Made by a program: the position numbers and the translations under genes. From an uncultured Bacilli bacterium (GTDB lineage: Bacteria > Bacillota_I > Bacilli_A > RF39 > UBA660): a DNA stretch of 55,757 nt. The DNA lies in NCBI GenBank assembly GCA_934141575.1, contig CAKPCJ010000005.1:1-55757 (forward strand). The letters are read 5' to 3'. The notes beneath the pieces were generated by a model. That model ran no database searches. It was not told the DNA's origin and worked only from the letters and a program-made list of their open reading frames with translations. This document shows, one piece after another, positions 7,557 to 15,195 of this stretch. Numbering within the stretch: the first letter of the stretch is position 1; the number at the start of each line of letters is the position of its first letter.

Positions 7557-7727
7557 ATGTTAAGTTATGATATTAAAAAGTATAATGTTAATGAGTTAAC
7601 AGTTATTGAAAATTCTAATGTCAAGGTTTTTTATGAACATTTGAGGTTTAAAACGTATAAAAGAACCGAATTAGATGAGTAAGGTAATCATTATCCGATT
7701 TTATATATGAAATTGGTAAATTCGTAA
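7557..7727 (+). pseudogene. Relic of a GNAT-family acetyltransferase (C-terminal part with an internal stop)
   Basis: ATG 7557 opens 41 codons ending FYEHLRFKTYKRTELDE before TAA at 7680. The same frame continues with GNHYPILYMKLVNS to a second stop at 7725. VFYEHLxF followed by xGNHYPILYMxL is the typical end of a GNAT acetyltransferase, and the TAA stands where CAA (Gln) would be expected. The N-terminal two thirds, including the acetyl-CoA loop, are absent. This is a truncated and nonsense-mutated remnant, not a working gene. The family call is from the C-terminal pattern only. Confidence 0.6.
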
Positions 7728-7756
7728 CTAAATATAATTGGTAATTTATGATATAA

Positions 7757-7897
7757 TATTTTATACTTTCGGTTATTGGTGTTAAAATAGGTAATAAATT
7801 TGGCGATAAATATGAGAAAAAAGCATGTTTATTTGGTGGAACTATATTAATATTGATAGGCCTTAAAATATTACTAGAGCATTTGGGAATTTTATAA
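7757..7897 (+). pseudogene. Relic of an MntP-type manganese efflux pump (C-terminal end only)
   Basis: An open stretch with no start codon encodes SVIGVKIGNKFGDKYEKKACLFGGTILILIGLKILLEHLGIL in pieces. The segments GVKIGNKFG, KYEKKA and the last helix LIGLKILLEHLGIL match the final two helices of MntP/YtaF-like cation exporters. An in-frame stop at 7754 and no upstream remainder show that the 5' part has been lost. A TGATATAAT sequence at 7749-7757 lies directly before it and could be a leftover promoter. Confidence 0.55.
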
Positions 7898-7950
7898 CAT
7901 TTAATATTTATTTAATAAATGTATTATATTATTTTTTGTAGGTGGTTAGT

Positions 7951-8646
7951 ATGCGAATTTTAATAATTGAGGATGAATATACATTAGCGGATGTAATTTC
8001 TAGCAGATTGCAAAAAGAGAAATATACAGTAGATATTTCTCTAGATGGAGAAGATGGATTATATAATGCCCTTACTGGCATATATGATCTTATAATATTA
8101 GATGTAATGCTACCTAAAATGAATGGCTTTGATGTTTTAAAGAAAATTCGTGAAGAAAATATAAAATCTAAAGTTATTATGTTAACTGCAAAGACTATGA
8201 TTGATGATAAACTAAATGGTTTTGAAAATGGCGCCAATGATTATGTAACTAAACCCTTTAACATGGATGAATTAGTTGCAAGAGTAAATGTATGGACTAG
8301 ACAAGATGGCAATACTTATACAGATTATCTTGAATTTGGTGATATTAGATTATATAAAACTACATCTAAATTAAAATGCATGGCTACTATGGATGAAATT
8401 GATGTTATATTAAAAGAGTTTTTAATTTTAGAGTATTTTATAAATAATAAAGATCAGGTGCTATCTAAAGAACAAATATATAATAAAGTTTGGGGGATAG
8501 ATAGTGAAGCAGAATCAAATAATTTAGAGGCTTATTTATCATTCATTAGAAGAAAACTTAAAGTTATAGGATCAAATGTAAATATTAAGTCTTTAAGAGG
8601 AATAGGTTATAAATTAGAGGTATCAAATGAAGAAATTAAAAAATAA
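7951..8646 (+). CDS. OmpR/PhoB-family response regulator
   Basis: DNA-binding regulator of a two-component system. The receiver domain (residues 1-120) has the acidic pair Glu7-Asp8, phospho-acceptor Asp51 (LDVMLPKMNG), Thr79 and Lys101 (KPF). The C-terminal winged helix (about 130-225) ends with the family's RRKL, SLRGIGYKLE pattern. At 231 aa it has normal length. AGGTGG before ATG 7951 decides the start. Its end overlaps the kinase gene by 20 bases, so the pair is translationally coupled. The gene set it controls is not visible; no transporter is adjacent. Confidence 0.93.
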   Translation: MRILIIEDEYTLADVISSRLQKEKYTVDISLDGEDGLYNALTGIYDLIILDVMLPKMNGFDVLKKIREENIKSKVIMLTAKTMIDDKLNGFENGANDYVTKPFNMDELVARVNVWTRQDGNTYTDYLEFGDIRLYKTTSKLKCMATMDEIDVILKEFLILEYFINNKDQVLSKEQIYNKVWGIDSEAESNNLEAYLSFIRRKLKVIGSNVNIKSLRGIGYKLEVSNEEIKK

Positions 8647-9832
8647 GGTATTTATTGTAATGGTTATTATCCTTACGTGTTTTTTGTGTAGTATTTTATT
8701 TATTTTTAATTATCAAGATTACTCTAGGGAAAAGATGAATATTGATAATAATCTTAAAAGAATGTTTGATGATAGGGGCAATAGTGATAAAGTTCCTCCA
8801 AAAAAAGAATTAGATAAAATGATATTTATGGATTCTGTTGTATATATTGTTAAGATTGATTCATCTAATAATATATTAGATATTACTAATAATTCTAATA
8901 ATGATGTTAGTGATAGTGAAATAGAAATAATTGCAAAAAATATTTTAGATTCATCTTCTGATTTTAAAGTAGGCAATCTTTATTTTGATCAATATTCATA
9001 TTCTAAAAAGCAGGATTCTATTATAATAATAGATAATACATTTTCTAGAAATAAGTTATTATCCTCTTTAAAAAATTCATTTATAATATTTTTTGTTCTT
9101 GAGATACTTATTGTTTATGTTTCTTGGTTATTAACTAAATGGATTACTAAACCTGTGTTATCTTCATTTGAAAAACAAAGACAATTTATCGCAGATGCTT
9201 CACATGAGCTAAAGACACCTCTTTCTATAATTATAGCTAGCTCTGATTCATTAGAAAAAAACCCTAATGAAACCAAATGGTTGGAGTATATAAAGGGAGA
9301 AGCTATTAAAATGAATGGTTTGGTTACTGACTTATTAGAACTTGCTAGAAGTGAAGATGCATCATTAAAAGAAGAACTTGTAAATAATAATATTTCTAAA
9401 CAGATAGAATTATCTATCTTATCATTTGAGGGCATTATTTATGAAAGAGGCTTAAAGTTAAATTATTATGTTCAAGATGATTTATACTTAAAGTGCGATG
9501 TTAATAAAATTAAACAATTGGTTGGAATTTTAATTGATAATGCAATTAAACATTCTTATGAAAATGAAACAGTAGAGGTTGATCTGCGAAGTGATAGAAA
9601 CAATATAATTTTGAAAGTTAAAAATAGAGGCGATGTAATCGAAAAAGAAGATATAGATAAAATATTTGAGAGATTTTATAGAGCTGATAAATCTAGAAAT
9701 AGAAATGATAAGAGATATGGATTGGGGTTATCAATTGCAAAAAATATTGTAACTTTACATGGTGGAAAAATAGAGGTTAGTTCTTCTGGTAAAGAAACTA
9801 TATTTAAGGTAATATTCAAAAAGTCTACGTAA
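8627..9832 (+). CDS. Two-component sensor histidine kinase
   Basis: Membrane kinase partner of the upstream response regulator. Membrane helix 1 is at residues 7-28 and helix 2 at about 149-170, enclosing an extracellular sensor domain of about 120 residues. Then come HisKA with ASHELKTPLS (phospho-acceptor His193), and the HATPase domain with N box (LIDNAIKHS), FERFYRADKSR and GLGLSIAKNIV. At 401 aa it is normal size, with little or no HAMP linker beyond TKPVLSSFEKQ. It starts inside the 3' end of the regulator gene and ends at a strong terminator. The signal sensed is unknown. Confidence 0.92.
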   Translation: MKKLKNKVFIVMVIILTCFLCSILFIFNYQDYSREKMNIDNNLKRMFDDRGNSDKVPPKKELDKMIFMDSVVYIVKIDSSNNILDITNNSNNDVSDSEIEIIAKNILDSSSDFKVGNLYFDQYSYSKKQDSIIIIDNTFSRNKLLSSLKNSFIIFFVLEILIVYVSWLLTKWITKPVLSSFEKQRQFIADASHELKTPLSIIIASSDSLEKNPNETKWLEYIKGEAIKMNGLVTDLLELARSEDASLKEELVNNNISKQIELSILSFEGIIYERGLKLNYYVQDDLYLKCDVNKIKQLVGILIDNAIKHSYENETVEVDLRSDRNNIILKVKNRGDVIEKEDIDKIFERFYRADKSRNRNDKRYGLGLSIAKNIVTLHGGKIEVSSSGKETIFKVIFKKST

Positions 9833-9847
9833 GTGGATTTTTTTCTT
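9818..9847 (+). terminator. Rho-independent terminator of the two-component operon
   Basis: AAAAAGTCTAC pairs with GTGGATTTTT through a GTAA loop, with G-U pairs and a T run. The stop codon is in the loop. Confidence 0.75.
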
Positions 9848-9855
9848 TTTGATTA

Positions 9856-9883
9856 TTGTAATATTATGTCAAGATGATATAAT
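9856..9883 (+). promoter_or_regulatory. Promoter of the AI-2E-type transporter gene
   Basis: TTGTAA (9856-9861), 16-base spacer, and an extended -10 TGATATAAT (9875-9883). Confidence 0.65.
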
Positions 9884-9917
9884 ATTAAAGTGTAATGTGT
9901 TAGAAAGGAGTAATTTT

Positions 9918-11066
9918 ATGTTTAATAAAAAAGAAGAAAAAGTTAGTGCTGAAAAAGTTAATGAAGTGCTTACTTTGACTAAGAAAATATTGAAAATTGT
10001 ATATATTTTTATGTTCTTAATTGGCATATACGCTTTAACACTTATTTGTAAAGAACTAAAAATAGTTACTTTTGTTTTATCTTTAATAAAAATTTTATCT
10101 CCATTATTTATTGGAATAATCGTTGCTTGGTTGTTAGAACCAATTGTAATTAGATTACAAAAAAAGAAAGTTAATAGAGTTGTTGGAACTATAATTGTTT
10201 ATGTTGCGTTACTTGCTATTATATATTTTATACTTTGGGCACTTGTTCCACTTATATTAGATCAAGTAAATGATTTAGTAGCGAGTATTCCTAAAGTTAT
10301 AACATCTGTTCAAGATTATTTAGACGGGGTTTTAAATAATGATGCTTTCTCATTTATTAATAAAGATGAGCTATTTAAATCAATTAGTGATTTTGGTACA
10401 GATTTATCTACAAATTTACCTCTAAAAGCTGTAAATATTGCTAAAAATGTTTTCTCATCATTAGGAACATTTGCATTTGGACTTATGATAGGATTCTATT
10501 TATTGTTTAATTTTAATGATGTTAGTTCTACATTGGTTTCATTTATACCAGAAAAATTTAGAGAAGAGATATCAGGTGTTGGTAATGAAATGAATACATC
10601 TCTTAGAAATTATGTTATGGGTGTTGGAATATTAGCAACATTAATATTTGTTGTTTGTAGTATTGGTTTTTCTTTATCTGGGTTAAGGGCACCATTATTA
10701 TTTGGCTTTGTCTGTGGTATTACAGATTTAATTCCGTATATTGGTCCTTGGATAGGAGGAGCAATAGCGGTTATTGTTGGGTTATCCTCTGGTTTAGATA
10801 CAGGTTTATTTACTCTTGTTGTAGTAATAGTAGCACAAGTATTAGAAAGCTTTATATTGCAACCTATAATTATGAGTAAAACTATGAAACTTCATCCTGT
10901 TACAATAATCGTTGGGTTATTAATATTCCAACATTTCTTTGGCATTGTTGGAATGATTTTAGCAACACCGATAATTGCATGCTTTAAAATAATATTTACT
11001 TACATAGATAAGAAGTTTCACATATTTTCTAAGATAGAAACGGTTATAGAAGAGGATAGAGAATAA
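9918..11066 (+). CDS. AI-2E family transporter (PF01594-type membrane protein)
   Basis: A polytopic membrane protein of the family that includes TqsA and YdiK; members have been linked to efflux of small molecules or ions. About eight hydrophobic segments are visible, with a large cytosolic/extracellular region (about residues 110-200) and the characteristic later half: PEKFREEI, GRAPLLFG-like LRAPLLFG, DLIPYIGPWIG and ESFILQPIIMSKTMKLHP. These last motifs are diagnostic. The start at ATG 9918 follows AAAGGAG; the open frame from 9849 crosses the promoter and is rejected. 382 aa is normal. The downstream small kinase gene begins directly after the stop. Confidence 0.9.
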   Translation: MFNKKEEKVSAEKVNEVLTLTKKILKIVYIFMFLIGIYALTLICKELKIVTFVLSLIKILSPLFIGIIVAWLLEPIVIRLQKKKVNRVVGTIIVYVALLAIIYFILWALVPLILDQVNDLVASIPKVITSVQDYLDGVLNNDAFSFINKDELFKSISDFGTDLSTNLPLKAVNIAKNVFSSLGTFAFGLMIGFYLLFNFNDVSSTLVSFIPEKFREEISGVGNEMNTSLRNYVMGVGILATLIFVVCSIGFSLSGLRAPLLFGFVCGITDLIPYIGPWIGGAIAVIVGLSSGLDTGLFTLVVVIVAQVLESFILQPIIMSKTMKLHPVTIIVGLLIFQHFFGIVGMILATPIIACFKIIFTYIDKKFHIFSKIETVIEEDRE

Positions 11067-11573
11067 ATGCTTAAATTGATTATTCTTAGTGGAAAATCTG
11101 GAAATGGTAAAGACACTGCTGCTTCTATAATTAAAAAAATATACAGTGATAAAAAATGTATTTGTGTTTCATATGCATATTACTTAAAAGATTATTTAAA
11201 AAGAATGGGACTTTATTCTGAAGAAAATAAACCAAGAAAATTAATGCAAGATTATGGTAATTATTTAAGAAATACTATGGGTAATGATTTTTTAATAAGA
11301 AGAACTTTAGAAGATATTAAGGTTTTTGAGAAAGATTATGATGTTATTATAATTACTGATGCAAGATTAGAACAGGAAATAACTGTGCCACTAAATATAT
11401 ATCCTTCTGCAGTTACAATTAGGATTATTAGACCTAACTATAATAACAATTTATCAATTGATGAAAAAAATGATGTGACTGAATGCAATTTAGATAACTA
11501 TAGTGATTTTAAATATACTGTAATAAATGATGAAAATTTTGAAGATAGTTTAAGGAGATGTTTGCATGAATAA
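11067..11573 (+). CDS. Small P-loop kinase, deoxynucleoside monophosphate kinase-like
   Basis: A 168-aa P-loop protein with Walker A GKSGNGKDTAAS at residues 9-20, the GxGKDT form typical of dNMP kinases and related phosphotransferases. ITDARLEQEI near residue 100 would be the acceptor-site or Walker B strand. No lid motif is obvious. The gene begins with no gap after the AI-2E transporter gene and overlaps the next kinase gene by 8 bases, so it is part of a tight operon leading to alaS. The substrate is not provable here; a dNMP kinase-like fold is the best guess. Confidence 0.65.
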   Translation: MLKLIILSGKSGNGKDTAASIIKKIYSDKKCICVSYAYYLKDYLKRMGLYSEENKPRKLMQDYGNYLRNTMGNDFLIRRTLEDIKVFEKDYDVIIITDARLEQEITVPLNIYPSAVTIRIIRPNYNNNLSIDEKNDVTECNLDNYSDFKYTVINDENFEDSLRRCLHE

Positions 11574-12108
11574 AATGATAGCTGTTGTTGGAATGTGTGG
11601 TTCTGGTAAAAGTGTTGTATGTGATTATTTAGTACAAAATGGATATCAGAAAATATATTTTGGTGGAGTAACAATGCAAGTATTGAAAGAAGAAGGACTT
11701 GAAGTTAATCCTGAAAATGAAAAGATGATTCGTGAACGACTTAGAAAAGATTATGGAATGGGTGCTTATGCAGTAAAGTTATTACCACAAATTTCTTCAG
11801 CAATAGAAAATGGCAATGTAGTTTTAGATGGGTTATATTCTTGGGATGAGTATGTTATTTTAAGAAAGCATTTTAAAGAAAATTTAAAAATGATAGCTGT
11901 TATTTGCGATAAAGAATTACGTTATCAAAGATTATCACAAAGAGAAGTTAGACCACTTTCTTTAGAAGAGGCTATAGATAGAGATATTTCGGAAATAGAA
12001 AATATTAAAAAAGGTGGTCCAATAGCATTTTCAGATTATTTTATTTATAATAATTCTGATAAAGAAGAATGCCATAAACAAATTGAAAATATACTTAGGA
12101 GGTTATAG
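11566..12108 (+). CDS. Small P-loop kinase, dephospho-CoA kinase/adenylate-kinase-like (archaeal UPF0200-like)
   Basis: A 180-aa protein with Walker A GMCGSGKS at residues 9-16 and a Walker B-like VVLDGLYSWDEY near residue 85. LSQREVRPLSLEEAIDRD resembles the lid helix of dephospho-CoA kinase-like proteins, and the whole fits the AAA_18/UPF0200 group common in archaea. It overlaps the upstream kinase by 8 bases and its stop overlaps the ribosome site of alaS. Coupling to alaS suggests co-expression, not shared function. A canonical coaE assignment would be too strong. Confidence 0.65.
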   Translation: MNKMIAVVGMCGSGKSVVCDYLVQNGYQKIYFGGVTMQVLKEEGLEVNPENEKMIRERLRKDYGMGAYAVKLLPQISSAIENGNVVLDGLYSWDEYVILRKHFKENLKMIAVICDKELRYQRLSQREVRPLSLEEAIDRDISEIENIKKGGPIAFSDYFIYNNSDKEECHKQIENILRRL

Positions 12109-12109
12109 T

Positions 12110-13861
12110 ATGAATGTTAAAGATTTATATATAAATTATTTTGTAAGCAAAGGACATAAACAAATTCCATCTGCTCCTGTTGTTCCAGAAAATGATCCAT
12201 CAGTTTTGTTTAACACTGCTGGTATGCAACCGCTTATTCCATATTTACTTGGTGAACCGCATCCTTATGGGAAAAGATTATGTGATTATCAAAAGTGCAT
12301 ACGTACTAATGATTTAGAGGAAATAGGTGATAAAACCCACCATACATTTTTTGAGATGTTAGGTAATTGGAGCTTAGGTGATTATTTTAAAGAAGAATCT
12401 ATTTTATATAGTTTTGAATTTCTTACAAAGGTGCTTAATATTCCACTATCTAGATTAGCAGTTACAGTATTCTGTGGAGATAAAAAAATTCCTAGAGATG
12501 ATGATGCGGTTAAGTTTTGGAAAAGTCATGGTATAAGCGATGATAGAATAGCATATTTAAGTGATAATTTTTGGATAGCAGGAGAAACTGGACCATGTGG
12601 ACCAGATACTGAAATATTTTATTTTAGAAGTGATGATGAAATACCAGAAAAATTTGATCCAGAAGATGATAGATGGGTTGAAATTTGGAATAATGTATTT
12701 ATGCAATATTTTAAAGATAAAGATGGTAATTTTACAGAACTTCCTAAAAAGAATGTCGATACTGGTATGGGATTTGAAAGAATTACCGCTGTTATTGAAG
12801 GTGTAGATGATAACTATAAGTCTAGTATTTGGACTGATGTTATTTCATTAATTGAAAAAATTTCAGGTTTAAAATATGAAGGTAATGAAAAAAGTATGAG
12901 AATTATTGCCGATCATATAAGGACAGCTGTATTTATAAGTGCTGATAAATCTGGAATAAAGCCATCTAATACAGATCAAGGTTATATTTTAAGAAGGTTG
13001 ATAAGGCGAGCTATAAGACATGCTAAAAGAATAAATATTGATGTAAATTCTTCTTGGGATATAGAGATAGCTAAATTAATTATTGATAAATATTCTAAGT
13101 ATTATAGTGAGTTAGAGGAAAATAAGAATATAGTATTTGAAGTTTTAACTACAGAAAAAAATAAATTTAATAGAACTCTAGAAAAAGGCTTGAGAGAATT
13201 TGAAAAAATAACTAGTAACTTAAGTGATGGAAAATTAGATAAAGATCTTGCATTTAAGTTATATGATACATATGGATTTCCTATAGAACTTACTGTGGAA
13301 CTTGCTGATGAAAAGAATATACAAGTTGATGTAGATGGATTTTATGAAAAATTTAGGGCTCATCAAGAACTTTCTAGAGCAGGTGCTACACAAAAATTTA
13401 AAGGTGGACTAGCTTCTACTGGGGATATGGAAATAAAATATCATACAGCTACTCATTTACTTAATGCTGCGTTAAAGATAGTAATTAATAAAGATGTTCA
13501 TCAAAAGGGAAGCAATATTACTTCTGAAAGAATGCGTTTTGATTTTTCATGTGATCATAAATTGACAGATGAAGAGAAAAAACAAGCTGAAGATTTGGTT
13601 AATAAGTGGATAGATGAAGGATTGGAAGTTACGAAAAAAGAAATGACTAAGGAAGAAGCAATTAAGTCTGGTGCAGAATGTATGTTTATTGAAAAGTATC
13701 CAGATGTTGTTACAGTTTATAGTATAGGTGATGTGTCACATGAATTATGCGGTGGGCCTCATGTTACAAATACTAGCTGTTTAGGACATTTTAAAATAAC
13801 AAAGGAAGAAGCTTCTAGTGCTGGCGTTAGAAGAATTAAGGCAATATTAGAAGAGAAATAA
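12110..13861 (+). CDS. alaS: Alanine--tRNA ligase, compact form lacking the linker barrel and C-terminal domain
   Basis: Class II synthetase that charges tRNA-Ala. The catalytic core is standard: LFNTAGMQPL, HHTFFEMLGNWSLGDYFK, the GETGPCGPDTEI region and NVDTGMGFERI. The editing domain is present with HTATH at 445-449 and Cys547...His551 in CGGPHV, the zinc and deacylation residues. The protein ends at 583 aa, whereas the usual length is about 870. The beta-barrel linker between tRNA-binding and editing regions (normally with a TPFYAESGGQ motif) is replaced by a short AHQELSRAG link, and the C-terminal DHHA1/C-Ala domain is absent. A clear terminator follows, so this is not a broken frame. 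GGAGG decides ATG 12110. Confidence 0.93.
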   Translation: MNVKDLYINYFVSKGHKQIPSAPVVPENDPSVLFNTAGMQPLIPYLLGEPHPYGKRLCDYQKCIRTNDLEEIGDKTHHTFFEMLGNWSLGDYFKEESILYSFEFLTKVLNIPLSRLAVTVFCGDKKIPRDDDAVKFWKSHGISDDRIAYLSDNFWIAGETGPCGPDTEIFYFRSDDEIPEKFDPEDDRWVEIWNNVFMQYFKDKDGNFTELPKKNVDTGMGFERITAVIEGVDDNYKSSIWTDVISLIEKISGLKYEGNEKSMRIIADHIRTAVFISADKSGIKPSNTDQGYILRRLIRRAIRHAKRINIDVNSSWDIEIAKLIIDKYSKYYSELEENKNIVFEVLTTEKNKFNRTLEKGLREFEKITSNLSDGKLDKDLAFKLYDTYGFPIELTVELADEKNIQVDVDGFYEKFRAHQELSRAGATQKFKGGLASTGDMEIKYHTATHLLNAALKIVINKDVHQKGSNITSERMRFDFSCDHKLTDEEKKQAEDLVNKWIDEGLEVTKKEMTKEEAIKSGAECMFIEKYPDVVTVYSIGDVSHELCGGPHVTNTSCLGHFKITKEEASSAGVRRIKAILEEK

Positions 13862-13865
13862 TTTT

Positions 13866-13893
13866 AAAGTACTTTTTAAAAGTGCTTTTTTTA
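13866..13893 (+). terminator. Rho-independent terminator of the alaS operon
   Basis: AAAGTACTTTT pairs with AAAAGTGCTTT, followed by a T run, directly after the alaS stop. Confidence 0.8.
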
Positions 13894-13949
13894 TGCAATA
13901 AATTGGAAGATATATGGAAATAATAAGTGTAAAGTCAATATCATAATTG

Positions 13950-13998
13950 TTGAAATATAATATTATAAACTGTATAATTTTATTATAAAGTAGGAGGA
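13950..13998 (+). repeat. 49-base promoter/ribosome-site block, copy 1 of 2
   Basis: Identical over 49 bases to 55469-55517. It contains TTGAAA (13950-13955), a 17-base spacer, TATAAT (13973-13978), an A/T leader and TAGGAGGA, and is followed in both places by a pilin-like gene. Sequence on both sides of the block diverges except for the coding start. It acts as promoter and ribosome site as well as being a repeat. Confidence 0.9.
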
Positions 13999-14002
13999 AA
14001 AT

Positions 14003-15085
14003 ATGAAAAATAATAAGGGATTTACATTAATAGAACTATTAACTGTAATAGCAATATTAGCAGTAATATTATTAATAGCAGCTCCGACAATATTAGGAGT
14101 ATTAGATAAAGCAAAGAAAAATACATTTAAGAATCAAGTATTAATGTATGTAGAAGGATTAAAGACACAAGTAGCGCTAAATGAAATAGGGCAAGAACAA
14201 AATATAACTTGGACTAATAATGAAGCAACAATAGACTTTTCTAGTATAAATATGGATTCAGCTAATAATTATACTGGTAAGATAAAAGTAACAAAAAACA
14301 GTAAAAATGAATATACATACACAGTAATAGAAGCCCATGGAGATGGATGGAAATTAAAGACATCAAAAGAAGCAAAATCAATAATAGATAGTGATATAGT
14401 AAAAGATGATGGAAAGAGTACGCCAACAGTTACATATAAAGCATACAAAATAGGAGATAGTGTAACATTAAAAGATGGATCAATATGGCATGTAATAGAA
14501 TCAAGTGATAGTAATACAGAAACAGTAACATTATTTGCAGATAAAAACATAAAGAATGATGCATCTGGGTGGGCAACAGAGCAAAGTGAATATCTAATAG
14601 CGTTTGATGCAGCAAATGCAAGAACAACAGAAAAGAATTCATATTGTACTAGTCCAGAATACGGTTGTAATATTTATGCAGCAAATGGAAGCACAGTAAC
14701 AGAGGATTCAACAATAAAGAAGTTTATAGATAGCAGTGTTACTACATATATAAATAATAGTTTAACTAGTATTGGCGGAACAACAATAAAAAGTATAAGA
14801 TTAATAACTACTGATGAAATATGTAATATAGTAGATGCTATGGATAGTACTAATAATTGTGACGTTGGTGTTTTTGGCGATTTGAGTGTACAATATAAAA
14901 ATGTACCAACATGGTTATATTCTACAAATTATTGGACCACAAATTATAATCAGAATGATTCTAGCTATGTGCTTCATATATATAATATATATGGTGGTGC
15001 TGGTTATAATGAATATTATGCATTTTTTGAAAATATTGATGGCGCTCGTCCAGTAATAGTTACTCTTAAATCTAATATTCAATAG
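14003..15085 (+). CDS. Large pilin-like surface protein with prepilin N-terminus
   Basis: The 360-aa product starts MKNNKGFTLIELLTVIAILA: prepilin leader, Gly before cleavage, Glu+5 and hydrophobic helix. Residues about 40-135 form a pilin-like head. The C-terminal part (about 145-360) reads as a separate domain with YKIGDSVTLKDGSIWHVIES at its start, WTTNYNQNDSSYVLHI and GARPVIVTL at the end, a pattern of DUF6273-like surface domains. Four or more cysteines cluster in the middle. Codons end in A through to about base 14870 and then change to the host T-ending style, which suggests a mosaic. It is driven by the 49-base block upstream and closed by its own terminator. Pilus membership is inferred from the N-terminus only. 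Confidence 0.85.
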   Translation: MKNNKGFTLIELLTVIAILAVILLIAAPTILGVLDKAKKNTFKNQVLMYVEGLKTQVALNEIGQEQNITWTNNEATIDFSSINMDSANNYTGKIKVTKNSKNEYTYTVIEAHGDGWKLKTSKEAKSIIDSDIVKDDGKSTPTVTYKAYKIGDSVTLKDGSIWHVIESSDSNTETVTLFADKNIKNDASGWATEQSEYLIAFDAANARTTEKNSYCTSPEYGCNIYAANGSTVTEDSTIKKFIDSSVTTYINNSLTSIGGTTIKSIRLITTDEICNIVDAMDSTNNCDVGVFGDLSVQYKNVPTWLYSTNYWTTNYNQNDSSYVLHIYNIYGGAGYNEYYAFFENIDGARPVIVTLKSNIQ

Positions 15086-15116
15086 GTTAACTTTTAATTG
15101 GTTAATCTTTTTTTAT
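15084..15116 (+). terminator. Rho-independent terminator of the large pilin-like gene
   Basis: AGGTTAAC (15084-15091) pairs with GTTAATCT (15101-15108) and a T run follows. Confidence 0.75.
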
Positions 15117-15148
15117 TTTAAAATTAAATATTATTTTTATCTTATTAA

Positions 15149-15177
15149 TTGATTAATATTATTACAAAGTATATAAT
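15149..15177 (+). promoter_or_regulatory. Promoter of the hisS-aspS-uppS unit
   Basis: TTGATT (15149-15154), 17-base spacer, TATAAT (15172-15177). GAGGTGAT follows at about 15184 and serves ATG 15196. Confidence 0.65.
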
Positions 15178-15195
15178 AAGAAAAGAGGTGATTAT

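Noticed and set aside
7929..8237. 102-codon open frame on the minus strand
   Set aside because: It is antisense to the response regulator, whose motifs are complete.
9849..9917. Longer start for the AI-2E-type transporter
   Set aside because: The stretch holds the promoter (TTGTAA and TGATATAAT); AAAGGAG places the start at 9918.
12597..12806. 69-codon frame within alaS
   Set aside because: It lies in another frame of a clearly conserved gene and lacks a ribosome site.
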